Positions 18,125-27,352 of a stretch of DNA of 64,000 bases are shown one piece after another. The first letter of the stretch is position 1. The number at the start of each line of letters is the position of its first letter. The notes under the pieces were generated by a model. It did no database searches and was not told the origin of the DNA. It saw only the letters and a list, made by a program, of their open reading frames with translations. The translations under genes and the position numbers were made by a program. The DNA comes from Chitinophaga rhizophila (GTDB taxonomy: Bacteria; Bacteroidota; Bacteroidia; Chitinophagales; Chitinophagaceae): assembly GCF_019492185.1 (NCBI RefSeq), contig NZ_JAICCF010000004.1, forward strand, positions 1,054,001 to 1,118,000, given 5' to 3'.

Positions 18125-18153
18125 CAGCCGGCTTCCTGACTGGAAGCCGGCTG
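18125..18153 (-). terminator. Rho-independent terminator, leftward
   Basis: A perfect 12-bp GC-rich stem (18125-18136 with 18142-18153), 5-base loop, and on the minus strand TTCTTTTTATAG directly after it. It ends transcription coming from the thioredoxin remnant and the ABC operon to the right. Confidence 0.85.
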
Positions 18154-18199
18154 CTGTGGTGATAGGGTTGATATTATTGCAACTTTGTGCTCTGACATC

Positions 18200-18460
18200 T
18201 TACAGGTCTACATTTTTTCTTACGACGGTTCCAGTACTTTTCAGCAGGAACATCACAGGAATAGCTTTGACACTGTAGGCATTGACCAGGTCTTTACTAT
18301 CAAGCAAACCATGCCATGGAAATTTCTATGTATCGTTAGCCTTCTTCCAGTCAGCAGCGCTTTTGTCAATAGATACGCTGATGATTTCGATATCGTTACC
18401 ATTCATCGCTTCGATAATTTACTGCGCAGAATACACGAACCCTTTGTAGTACATATTGTA
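18200..18460 (-). pseudogene. Thioredoxin-fold (TlpA-like) pseudogene
   Basis: Read leftward, the frame ending at the stop 18200-18202 gives NGNDIEIISVSIDKSAADW, then FPWHGLLDSKDLVNAYSV, then KAIPVMFLLKSTGTVVRKN. This is the second half of an AhpC/TlpA-type thioredoxin domain, including the cis-Pro strand and the closing G-T-VV hairpin. Two in-frame stops (TAG near 18327, TAA near 18421) break it, and the CxxC active-site half is not recognisable. It keeps an intact terminator and follows the ABC operon. The remainder of 17990-18631 shows no other gene. Confidence 0.6.
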
Positions 18461-18631
18461 CAAATTAGCGGAAGCGGCATCATTTCACGATTGGAAAAGA
18501 AGTATCAATTCTTATTCTTTATAATAATGGTTGATTGGCAAATACTGACCAAATTCCTTCTGTACCGACAATCCAGGAATAAACTGGCATGGAAAGTAAC
18601 CGCCCGGCAGGACTGTCTTGGCGGTTACTTA

Positions 18632-20095
18632 TTATTTCACGATGGCAAGCAGACGCTTATATGCTGTCAATAGTAACACTACAGTAACACCTATATATGT
18701 GAGTACCAGCGCCGGAATATCTGTCCAGCCATAATCTGCATACACTTTAGGATTGAATCTGGGTATTGCATCTACATCTTTCAGGGTAAAAGACCTGAAT
18801 GTTGACTCTTCTGCCATCTTAGGAAAATAAAAACGTTGCGTCTCTCTCCTGAATGTATCCACGTCAATGCTAAACTTGTTAAACTGCCGCCAATGTGTAC
18901 CTGCAAATGCTGAAAGCTGTTCCTGGAGCAACAACGCTGGACTAAGTAACTGTAACCGCTGAATAGCATTTTGCTGCCGCTCAATTTGTCCATATAGCTT
19001 TCGCTCTGCCACAGCTGCCGCTGCATCCTTGATTTCCTGGCTTTTATAAACAATGACGCCATACCCATACACCATACCGGGAGTTACAATAGAGGCCTGC
19101 CGGATCATAGTACGTGGATTATTGAAAACTTCTTTAGTTAATGTCTGACCATCCTTCTCAAAATACTGATTCAGTGCATTGCGCTCTTCGGTAACCATCG
19201 ATATACGACTGGGAATAGGATATATTTTATTGAGACCTATCTGGAGCAGATTTGGAACAATGATTCCCGTGAACAACCATATAAAGATCAGCGTCATTGC
19301 GTTTAAAGTAGAGCTGAAGGAGAAGCTATTGATAAACATAGACAAGGCAAACCAGAATGAAAAATACAACGAGACACAGATAACCGTCCACCACCAATTG
19401 GTAGTGAAGAAAAAATCTACGCCAACTAATAGTACTAATACCGGCGTAACAATCATCCAGAAAAACATGATGAACAACAGGTACCGGATAGCTATTCGGG
19501 CAGTAATCAGCCGTCCTAATGACTGGTTACTTGTCTTTAGCAATACCCAGGTACCCTGTTCTTTCTCCGAGGAAAGCACATTGTAAGTAAAAACAATGAT
19601 CAACAAAGGAAAGAGATAAACTACTACGAAGGCAAAGTCGAAGTTTCCTATAAATTGCAAAAAGCTATTTCCAATCTCTCCGTCGTAGGTAAGATATTGC
19701 TTACGGGTAATGTTAACTTTGTAATAGAAGGGCTGTAGATCGCTTTGTCCGACAGTAAGTGCCTGAAGAGAAAAGGGTTGCTTTACTGCAAACTGCGGAC
19801 CTTCATTTCTTGCTGTATTATATGCAAACGTCGGATCATCCCATATAAAGCCCGGATAAATCATGTCCTCCTTCTCAATACGCGTAATTCGCTCCCTCAG
19901 ACTATCAGTGATCTCTTTGTCGTACGCCTTAATCTGCCGGATGGTGCTGAGTTGCTTCTTATACATGCTACTTCCGATCCATAGGGCAGAGAGCAACATA
20001 AAAAATATAATTGAGAACAGGTACACAAGTACCTTGTTCCTCACTAATAATTTTATTTCGTGTTTAACAATCGTTTGCAACATTAATCTGTTCAT
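18632..20095 (-). CDS. ABC-2 type permease, DUF3526 group
   Basis: A 487-residue inner-membrane protein. One helix near residues 22-46, then a periplasmic domain of about 100 residues, then a block of five helices around 150-290, then a second extracytoplasmic region and a final helix near the C-terminus. SSEKEQGTWVLLKT is the cytoplasmic coupling motif of ABC-2 permeases. The two large outside domains match the DUF3526-type layout. It lies 16 bases after a paralogous permease and with it probably forms a heterodimeric transporter powered by the ATPase at 21503-22210. Confidence 0.8.
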   Translation of the reverse strand: MNRLMLQTIVKHEIKLLVRNKVLVYLFSIIFFMLLSALWIGSSMYKKQLSTIRQIKAYDKEITDSLRERITRIEKEDMIYPGFIWDDPTFAYNTARNEGPQFAVKQPFSLQALTVGQSDLQPFYYKVNITRKQYLTYDGEIGNSFLQFIGNFDFAFVVVYLFPLLIIVFTYNVLSSEKEQGTWVLLKTSNQSLGRLITARIAIRYLLFIMFFWMIVTPVLVLLVGVDFFFTTNWWWTVICVSLYFSFWFALSMFINSFSFSSTLNAMTLIFIWLFTGIIVPNLLQIGLNKIYPIPSRISMVTEERNALNQYFEKDGQTLTKEVFNNPRTMIRQASIVTPGMVYGYGVIVYKSQEIKDAAAAVAERKLYGQIERQQNAIQRLQLLSPALLLQEQLSAFAGTHWRQFNKFSIDVDTFRRETQRFYFPKMAEESTFRSFTLKDVDAIPRFNPKVYADYGWTDIPALVLTYIGVTVVLLLTAYKRLLAIVK

Positions 20096-20111
20096 CTTCT
20101 TCTTTATTGAG

Positions 20112-21503
20112 TCAGACTGTCATCTTACGGTAAGAGAAAATCATAAGGGCAATAGCTGCCAGTGTCCAGCCGAGCATTATAAGCATAGCGGGACCAGCAG
20201 CCACTAATCTATGCGTTAATCCAGGCGGCTCATATTGGAATTGCGGGACAGTCTTCCAAAATTCATTGGTAGCCTCAACATGTTTCTGGTAATATTCATC
20301 TACGATTACACCGATTTTACGCCTGTGCTGTTCTGCTTTCTCAGAGAAATCATTATGGGTTTCCATATCTGTGGCTGTCACATGCATCGAAAAATCACGG
20401 AAAGCAAGGAATGGAGACAACATGGCAACACTTCTAACTAATCCATTCTGTCGCGCTTGATTCTGGTCAACTGCACTATAGGCCCTGTCCATTACCTTCC
20501 CATCCGACTCTTCAAAAAATTCAATCGTTATAGGGATAAAGTAAACCGGCAACTGCTGGATACTATCTACGTGATATTCAGCCAAGGTCCTTTCAAGCAA
20601 CTTTTCCCTTCTATAATCCTTGGTCCCTTCGTCACCTACACCATACTGCATTTCATTAAATGTGACATGGTCAAATTTTACAGAAGTGATGGCAGGATAT
20701 ACATGTTTGGAAATCTCCCCCGCCAGCCTCGGAAGAAGGAAAACCCCCATTAGCCAAAAACCGGCCAATATCACCAATGAGAGTGTACTGCTTCTTGTCA
20801 ATAAAGAAACAGATACAGCAATACTGGTCAGGATTACCGAAAACAGGCAAAGTCCTGACAAGTAAATAAGATAGCTTCCCATTACCTTTTCCAGATTAGC
20901 GCTAGTAGCAATCAATACTGTTGAAGACAAGAATAAAATTATACCGATCAGCATAGATACTACGCAGAGGCATGCCAGCAACTTGCCCATATAGATATCC
21001 CGACGTCCAACCTTTGATCCCAGCAGCAGTTTAATAGTCCCATTTTCCCACTCCTTAGAAAAGATGTTGTGACAAATCAAGAATATAAATAATGGAAAGA
21101 TGAATTGAATTAAATAACCGATATTTAGAAATCCGAAACTTTTCAGGCTGGTCGCATCAGTTACTTCTCTGAATTTGATAATGCCCCTCTTATGAGGTTC
21201 CAGGTAAAAGGAGCTACCTGTATAATCTTCGATACCATTATCTATCATGGCCAGATCTGCCGTTGGCTTATAAGCATAGAAGCCAAAATGCGCACCAAGA
21301 TGAGGATTTTTATTACCCTGAGATATAAATTGTTTATAGGTAACTTCCTGAGATTCCTTCAGTAAACTGCTATGGGAAGTGTAATAGGTATAGCCGTTGT
21401 AAACGGACAGGGCAATCAGTACCAGCAGACCGGCAAACAGCCAGGCAATCCTGGATGTTCTGAAGATCTCTTTCAATTCTTTTTTTACTACGATCCCTAT
21501 CAT
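20112..21503 (-). CDS. ABC-2 type permease, DUF3526 group
   Basis: A 463-residue paralogue of the downstream permease with the same plan: one helix near residue 20-37, an outside domain, a helix block (about 145-265) with FSKEWENGTIKLLLGS as the coupling motif, a second outside domain and a last helix. Its ATG overlaps the stop codon of the ATPase gene by one base, so translation is coupled. Together with the next permease and the ATPase it forms one export or envelope-remodelling ABC system. Cargo unknown. Confidence 0.82.
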   Translation of the reverse strand: MIGIVVKKELKEIFRTSRIAWLFAGLLVLIALSVYNGYTYYTSHSSLLKESQEVTYKQFISQGNKNPHLGAHFGFYAYKPTADLAMIDNGIEDYTGSSFYLEPHKRGIIKFREVTDATSLKSFGFLNIGYLIQFIFPLFIFLICHNIFSKEWENGTIKLLLGSKVGRRDIYMGKLLACLCVVSMLIGIILFLSSTVLIATSANLEKVMGSYLIYLSGLCLFSVILTSIAVSVSLLTRSSTLSLVILAGFWLMGVFLLPRLAGEISKHVYPAITSVKFDHVTFNEMQYGVGDEGTKDYRREKLLERTLAEYHVDSIQQLPVYFIPITIEFFEESDGKVMDRAYSAVDQNQARQNGLVRSVAMLSPFLAFRDFSMHVTATDMETHNDFSEKAEQHRRKIGVIVDEYYQKHVEATNEFWKTVPQFQYEPPGLTHRLVAAGPAMLIMLGWTLAAIALMIFSYRKMTV

Positions 21504-22210
21504 TAGATGACTTCTTTTACAACATCAATATATAATTTGGTCAGGTCAGCGTCTGACACTTCATTGGCCGTCATCTCATGCCGCAGTCTACCCTTATGCA
21601 TAATACCGATACGGTTACCAAGATTTTTAGCCATTAAGAGATCATGGGTCGCCATCAGTGTAGACACACCCTGTTCACTTAACCTGGTAATGATCTGTGA
21701 AAATTCATTACTGGCATGTGGGTCCAATCCTGAGGTTGGCTCATCAAGAAACAAAGCTTTTGCTTTTTTCACTAGTGCTATTGCAATACCGACTTTCTGA
21801 CGCATCCCCTTGGAATAGGAGGATACCCTATTGTCCAGAGCACTGCTTTGCAGACCAGCAGTCTGCATATAAGACTGTAACTGTTGCTTTGTATGCCGGA
21901 AACCGGATAATGCACTGAAGTATTCGAGATTTTCCATACCACTCAGCGTAGGATACAGGTTAACGATCTCCGGAATATAGGCGACCATATTTCTTGTAGC
22001 TGCATTATTCACCGAGACTTCCTGCCCGTCAATCAATGCACGGCCGTCACTGGCAGGTATAAATCCAAGAAAGATATTAATGGTTGTTGATTTCCCCGCC
22101 CCATTAGAACCCAGCAGGCAGTATACCTCTCCTGCTTTGATCTCAAGATTGAGCCTATCTAACGCAATGTGTTCCCCGTATTGTTTCGTTAAATTTTCTG
22201 CTTTTAACAT
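21503..22210 (-). CDS. ABC transporter ATPase
   Basis: A 235-residue nucleotide-binding subunit. Walker A is GSNGAGKST (about 34-42), the signature is YSKGMRQKVG, Walker B is ALFLDEPTSGLD, and the switch His lies in MATHD. It is of the ABC-2/DrrA-like class, matching the two permeases that follow it. The gene is 18 bases after the TonB-receptor gene, so receptor, ATPase and permeases are likely one operon. This arrangement hints at a link between uptake of a ligand across the outer membrane and an inner-membrane ABC machine. Confidence 0.92.
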   Translation of the reverse strand: MLKAENLTKQYGEHIALDRLNLEIKAGEVYCLLGSNGAGKSTTINIFLGFIPASDGRALIDGQEVSVNNAATRNMVAYIPEIVNLYPTLSGMENLEYFSALSGFRHTKQQLQSYMQTAGLQSSALDNRVSSYSKGMRQKVGIAIALVKKAKALFLDEPTSGLDPHASNEFSQIITRLSEQGVSTLMATHDLLMAKNLGNRIGIMHKGRLRHEMTANEVSDADLTKLYIDVVKEVI

Positions 22211-22228
22211 ATTCGGATGGGTGTTTTA

Positions 22229-24598
22229 TCAGAAGTTATAGCTAAGTGCAAGTCTACCGTTGATTGATGCCTGTGGTACCCAATAATAAAGTCCACCTCT
22301 AAACCATGGTGTGGCAATCAGGTGTTTGTTCAGGAGGTTATTTACAAGCACGTTTATGTTAATCTTATTGCACTTCCAGCCTATTCCAGCGTCTAAGCGG
22401 AAAAAGTCAGGTGTTATCTGCTGATTCGCAGTCGCATAACGTTCTCCTCTGCCACCCTGGAACTGGTACCCCAGGGAGAAAGAGAATGTGTTTTCCTCTT
22501 CTAATGGCAGTTCATAATTAAGCCATGTATTTTGTACATGTTTCACATACATTGGTGTGGGTGTACCTATCAGGAGCTTATTGATATCACGTTCAATGGT
22601 AGCGTCATTATATGCATAATTGATGACTACATTCAGGTGGCGGAATAACTGGCCGGTAATATCTATATCAAATCCTTGAGCGCGTGTTTCTCCTACCTGT
22701 ATACGGTACTGGCTATTATCAGGGTCGGCAGACATGATACCGGTACGATGGATTTTATAAAATGCCAATGTACTGTTCCACCTTCCTGCCATCCAGTTTT
22801 TCTTAAACCCTATCTCATAATTCCGGCCCTTCAAAGGCTGAATAACAGTACCGCTACTTGTGATACCTGCCTGAGGTACAATAGTTTTATCATGTAATGC
22901 ATACACAGTAAAAGCAGGCAGGATGCTATAGCTTATACCAAGCCGAGGCGTAAAGACCTTATCCGCGGAACTTGTTGTAAGTCCGGAAATGATGTTATCA
23001 GTACAAATGCCAGTAAATCGTCCGCCAAACGTAAGCCTTAGCTTATCTTTAAATGCAGACAGTTCATCCAGAACGTACAGAGAATAATAAGCAATTTCCT
23101 GCCTTGTATTTCCATTACGAATACCCCCTGGGGTATGGTATCTGGGTATCAGGGTACCGTATTGAGGAGCCTGGATATCGAGCGGATAATAGGTGGGCTG
23201 AGCGTTCCCATATCCATCCAAGTAAGTGTCATATGAGATGTAACTATCAGCAAGGAACTTCTTCTGGTTGACATCTATACCTGCCAATAACTGGTGTTTG
23301 ACAGAACCAGTATGAAATTTACCATTGATGAAGGCCTGTTCTGAAAAGACCACCGCCCTGTCGAGATCGTATTTAGGATTACGCAGCAAAATATGCGGAT
23401 CAGCAGTATTCACACCAGTTACCCACATATAAATACCTTCTTTATCATTACGCATCATCGCGCCTCTTACAGTAACCTGCCATTGGTCATTGAAGCGGTG
23501 TGAAAATGTTAGAAATGCTGTATGGTCCGTGACGTGATAAGGCGGCAAGCTTTTTTCCGTAATAGTAAAATCATTGGGCAACGTACCAAAACCATCAGGT
23601 GACATCACAATGGGACTCATCAACCCATAACGAAACTGCTGGAAGTTGTATTCGGCGGTTATGGAAGTACGATCATTAAGCACATACTTCAATACAGGTG
23701 CGATCAGAAACCTTCGATTAAAATCATATTTGACAAATGAGTTGGTAGCCATGCCCATTATATTCATGCAGTATTGAAGCCTTTTCTTTTTATCCAATAC
23801 GCCACTCAGATCAGCTGCAACTCTGTAAAAATCCCAGTTACCCAGCATGACATCTACAGACTGACGTTTAATGCCTGTAGGCTGTTTGGTTACAACGTTA
23901 AACGTACCTGCGGGATCACCGATATTACTCATGAACAGGGATGGACCTTTTATAAACTCAACGCGATCAATAATGGCAACATCTTCAGGTACAGGCCCTC
24001 TGTAAATAGGTGTCAGGTCAATACCATTGCGGAGTGAAGATATTTGCCCGCCACGCATGAACATATAAGGCCCGAGATTATTTGACACCTCTTGCCTAAC
24101 CACACCACTAACATTTCGGGATATACCTTCTGTCATATTAAAGGCTGCCTGGTCACGAATTACTTCCTGACTAATCTCCTGGATATGCTGGGAAAGGTTA
24201 ATTAGCGGCGTTTGTAGCCTTAAAGCACTTGAAACAGTATTTAAGCTGTATTGTTTGTAATACTTGGAAGTGACATTAAATTCATTCAGAATCTGAGGCC
24301 CTACTGGCTCCAGGAGGATTGATAGAATGCTGTCTTCAATTGGGACTTGCTGACTTTTATAGCCAACACATGATATGTATATTAATTTGGGAAACTGATA
24401 GATCAAAAGATTAAAAGCGCCCACCGAATCGGTCTTCGTACCCAGGGACGTACCTGGAATAGTGACCGATGCCTTACTTACGGGTTGGTTACTCCCAGCT
24501 TCAGTAATAACTCCTTTTAGCAGGATCTGTCCTATGACCGGCTGGATAAGGAAAAATAAAAAAATGGTGGCAAAAAATAACAGTCTTATTGCAGGCAT
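22229..24598 (-). CDS. TonB-dependent receptor, siderophore type
   Basis: A 789-residue outer-membrane receptor. The start at 24598 (MPAIRLLFFATIF) gives a proper signal peptide; an upstream in-frame ATG adds 16 unlikely residues. After the signal comes a carboxypeptidase-like domain (LLKGVITEAGSNQPVSKASV, residues about 25-110), then a plug with GISRNVSGVV, MRGGQ and VEFIKGPS, and a C-terminal barrel ending in LALSYNF. The plug motifs fit FhuA/FecA-like siderophore receptors rather than SusC. It leads an operon with an ABC ATPase and two permeases of an unusual kind, so the ligand may be a metal complex or a peptide. Confidence 0.88.
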   Translation of the reverse strand: MPAIRLLFFATIFLFFLIQPVIGQILLKGVITEAGSNQPVSKASVTIPGTSLGTKTDSVGAFNLLIYQFPKLIYISCVGYKSQQVPIEDSILSILLEPVGPQILNEFNVTSKYYKQYSLNTVSSALRLQTPLINLSQHIQEISQEVIRDQAAFNMTEGISRNVSGVVRQEVSNNLGPYMFMRGGQISSLRNGIDLTPIYRGPVPEDVAIIDRVEFIKGPSLFMSNIGDPAGTFNVVTKQPTGIKRQSVDVMLGNWDFYRVAADLSGVLDKKKRLQYCMNIMGMATNSFVKYDFNRRFLIAPVLKYVLNDRTSITAEYNFQQFRYGLMSPIVMSPDGFGTLPNDFTITEKSLPPYHVTDHTAFLTFSHRFNDQWQVTVRGAMMRNDKEGIYMWVTGVNTADPHILLRNPKYDLDRAVVFSEQAFINGKFHTGSVKHQLLAGIDVNQKKFLADSYISYDTYLDGYGNAQPTYYPLDIQAPQYGTLIPRYHTPGGIRNGNTRQEIAYYSLYVLDELSAFKDKLRLTFGGRFTGICTDNIISGLTTSSADKVFTPRLGISYSILPAFTVYALHDKTIVPQAGITSSGTVIQPLKGRNYEIGFKKNWMAGRWNSTLAFYKIHRTGIMSADPDNSQYRIQVGETRAQGFDIDITGQLFRHLNVVINYAYNDATIERDINKLLIGTPTPMYVKHVQNTWLNYELPLEEENTFSFSLGYQFQGGRGERYATANQQITPDFFRLDAGIGWKCNKININVLVNNLLNKHLIATPWFRGGLYYWVPQASINGRLALSYNF

Positions 24599-24662
24599 TA
24601 TCGCTTCTGGTTGAACAAGAAGGCGCGAAGATAGCAAAAACAACAAAATTACACTCTAGCAG

Positions 24663-26408
24663 TTAGTTATCTCTATTCTCAGTAATAGCCTGGCTCTTTT
24701 CTATGACCTTTCTGATGATGTCATCAAGTTCTGTAGCCGACACCAGCAAATAAGAGAGCAAAGTAGTCTTAGTATCTGCATCAATTCCATTATCGACAAG
24801 TAGTTCTACAAGTCCAAGTATTCGCGCTAAAGGAGCTCGTACAAGATGGGCCTGTGTCCAGGTTATTTCTGCAAGCTTTTCGTTATGTTCTTCAATTTCC
24901 TGAATATAACGCATACGTTCTGCCTCTGCTAGCATACGTGGAGTAACATCGCGTGAATTAGCAATAATGCCCCGGATAGTTTCATCTTCCCGCATATCCG
25001 TCACTACTGTTTCCACCCAACGGATGTTTCCAGAACTATCTATAATACGGAAAGGATCTACTTCTACACGTTTTTCATTACCTAATTTGGAGAAGGCACC
25101 AATTACCCGATCCAGATCCTCCTGGTGAATAGATGCAAATGCATCTGTGCCCAATAACTGCTCTGCACGAATCCCCAACGCATGTTCTCCTGCCGGACTG
25201 ATATATTTGATTTTCATCTCATCATCCAGTACTGCGATTAAATCAGAACCTTCCTGTATCAATCTGCGGAAACGTCTTTCGCTGTTCGCTAAAGCCTCCC
25301 GTGACTTGATCTTTTCCGTAACATCCACTGCGGCAACTACTCGTGCTTCCCTGTTTCCATAGTTGATGGAATTACCGGTGACATTCATAATCATCGTCTC
25401 ACCAGACTTCTTCACATGCCTGACCAGTGCTGAATGTCCTTTATTAGGAACAACGTTAGTCTGCATCAGTATAGCAAACTCCTTTCTATCTTCCGGCCGC
25501 CTGATATCAGCAAGCGTCATAGCCAGAAACTCCTCCTTGCTATAACCATACAAATTCACAGCTGCTTCGTTAACATCCAGGAATTGATAGCTTTCGAGGT
25601 CATATACCCACATCGGCAACGGACTAAGATGGAACAGATCACTATAGCGTCTTTCTGAAGCTTCCAAGGCTGCTGCTGCCTCATGCTGGGCGGTTATATC
25701 CCTTAGCGCGCCAATCATTCTGATAGCATTACCGTTGTTATCGCGGATGATATAACCTGTCTCCTCGACATATAGATACCTGCCAAGTGCATGCATAAAA
25801 CGGTAATGTGCATTCCAGTAATGGCTCCGACAGTCTTTCAAAGTGCGCCGCAGACTCTCTCTTACTGTTGTTACATCCTCTGGGTGCACCATTTTCTTCC
25901 AGCTCGTGAGCGGATATTTCCTGCCTGCTAACGAATACCCGAACACACGGCAGAAGCCGTCTGCCCAGTAAATGTGGTCTATATTGATATCCCAGTCATA
26001 TATCGCCTCATTACTAGCTCTGCTGGCATAATTAAACCTTTCGTTACTTAGACGTAGCTGGCGTTCTGTCTCTTTTGCCTTCTCCCGCTGGGTCACATCG
26101 ACAGCTGAAATGACGTGCGCATGCTCATGCCAGGAAGGCATGGGTGCAGATGATACCTCGACCAGAATCACCTCTCCAGTGCGGATAATATGCTTGTATA
26201 TGTTATCATCAGACTCAGTAATATCACCTTCCGCTGCTATTACATCTATAGTAAGAGCGCAAAATTCATCAGCGGAGTATCCATAGCTTTTACACGCAGC
26301 TGCATTGGCCGCGAGGATTTGCATATTCTCAATATTATAGACCCACATGGGCACGGGGCTGAAATTGAACAGCTCTGACAGGGCATTCCTTTGTTCCGAA
26401 CTCATCAT
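24663..26408 (-). CDS. Multi-PAS protein with HisKA-like tail, no ATPase domain
   Basis: About 581 residues from the preferred start at 26408. Four PAS/PAC units follow one another. Units 1 and 3 share the FxLSPxPMWVYxxE start, unit 2 begins near NEAIYDWDIN, and unit 4 near SDLIAVLDDE. The last 65 residues form a helical pair with AHLVRAPLARILGLVELL, closely like the H-box (SHELRxPL) of histidine kinases, including the His. There is no HATPase_c domain and the stop follows soon after. It has no membrane segment. It may act as a phosphotransfer or dimerising partner for another kinase, or be a truncated kinase. It is 64 bases upstream of the TonB-receptor start. Confidence 0.75.
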   Translation of the reverse strand: MMSSEQRNALSELFNFSPVPMWVYNIENMQILAANAAACKSYGYSADEFCALTIDVIAAEGDITESDDNIYKHIIRTGEVILVEVSSAPMPSWHEHAHVISAVDVTQREKAKETERQLRLSNERFNYASRASNEAIYDWDINIDHIYWADGFCRVFGYSLAGRKYPLTSWKKMVHPEDVTTVRESLRRTLKDCRSHYWNAHYRFMHALGRYLYVEETGYIIRDNNGNAIRMIGALRDITAQHEAAAALEASERRYSDLFHLSPLPMWVYDLESYQFLDVNEAAVNLYGYSKEEFLAMTLADIRRPEDRKEFAILMQTNVVPNKGHSALVRHVKKSGETMIMNVTGNSINYGNREARVVAAVDVTEKIKSREALANSERRFRRLIQEGSDLIAVLDDEMKIKYISPAGEHALGIRAEQLLGTDAFASIHQEDLDRVIGAFSKLGNEKRVEVDPFRIIDSSGNIRWVETVVTDMREDETIRGIIANSRDVTPRMLAEAERMRYIQEIEEHNEKLAEITWTQAHLVRAPLARILGLVELLVDNGIDADTKTTLLSYLLVSATELDDIIRKVIEKSQAITENRDN

Positions 26409-26557
26409 AACAATATAACAGGGACCGGTTGCACGCATGCGAATGCCGGACTACAAAATTAACTAATAGTAGCTCACAGATCTCATATTAATTTACCTTG
26501 TTTCACACCATTTTAGTGTTAGTCCCTGGTTATTATTTGCTCAGATAAGTTTAGTAG

Positions 26558-27307
26558 TTAAAAGCCTACCGCATTTCCACCATCCACCGGCAATATCACC
26601 CCGGTAATGTATTTTGCCGTGTCTGATGCCAGAAACAAAGCTGCTGCTCCAATATCCGACGGCTGACCCAGGTATCCCATTGGCGTACGCCCTATTGCTT
26701 TCGATTTCCGCTCAGGATCTGCGTCGAGCGCTCTGGCACTCATATCTGTAGCAATAAAACCGGGTGCTATGCAGTTGATCCTGATACCATGGGGCGACAA
26801 CTCTGTAGCCATCGCTCTGGTCATACCTTCAATGGCTGCCTTTGAAGCGGTATAGGCAATTACCTTTGGGATGCCATATTGGGAGGCCATAGAACTAATA
26901 TTAATGACAACTCCCTTTATACCCTTGGACAACTGATGTTTTACAACCTCCCTGGAAAAGGAGAAAACAGCTGTTACATTTGTTTGGAGGATACCCTGGA
27001 AATCCTGATCTGTGACTTCTATAAATGCCTTTTTCATGTTAATGCCAGCATTGTTGACCAGTATATCAATATGCCCATACTCCGCTATGATCCCGGAAAC
27101 CACTGACGGAATCTTATCAAGCTGAGTCAGGTCGCAACTAATACTATTGCAGTTGCTTCCCAGGCGGTCACAGGCAGCGCGTAGCTTCTCCTGATCCCGG
27201 CCTACAATTATAGTGTGTATATCGCTCTGGACAAATGCCTCTGCTATGGCAAATCCAATACCGGAACCGCCACCGGTGACAATGGCCAGTTTTTTCTTAG
27301 TCTTCAT
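26558..27307 (-). CDS. SDR dehydrogenase, probable sugar-acid oxidoreductase
   Basis: A 249-residue classical short-chain dehydrogenase. It shows TGGGSGIG (cofactor loop, residues 11-18), NNAG, the Ser of INISSMAS and the YTASK active-site motif, and a C-terminal VDGG. It most resembles gluconate 5-dehydrogenase and KduD-like enzymes. The gene lies 45 bases after the UxuA fusion, in the same direction, so a plausible role is the fructuronate-to-mannonate step (UxuB role) or a related uronate reaction. Family firm, substrate inferred. Confidence 0.82.
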   Translation of the reverse strand: MKTKKKLAIVTGGGSGIGFAIAEAFVQSDIHTIIVGRDQEKLRAACDRLGSNCNSISCDLTQLDKIPSVVSGIIAEYGHIDILVNNAGINMKKAFIEVTDQDFQGILQTNVTAVFSFSREVVKHQLSKGIKGVVINISSMASQYGIPKVIAYTASKAAIEGMTRAMATELSPHGIRINCIAPGFIATDMSARALDADPERKSKAIGRTPMGYLGQPSDIGAAALFLASDTAKYITGVILPVDGGNAVGF

Positions 27308-27352
27308 TGTTAGCTTGTGATGATCTATATGTCTGTTAAAGCTTGTCAGCCA

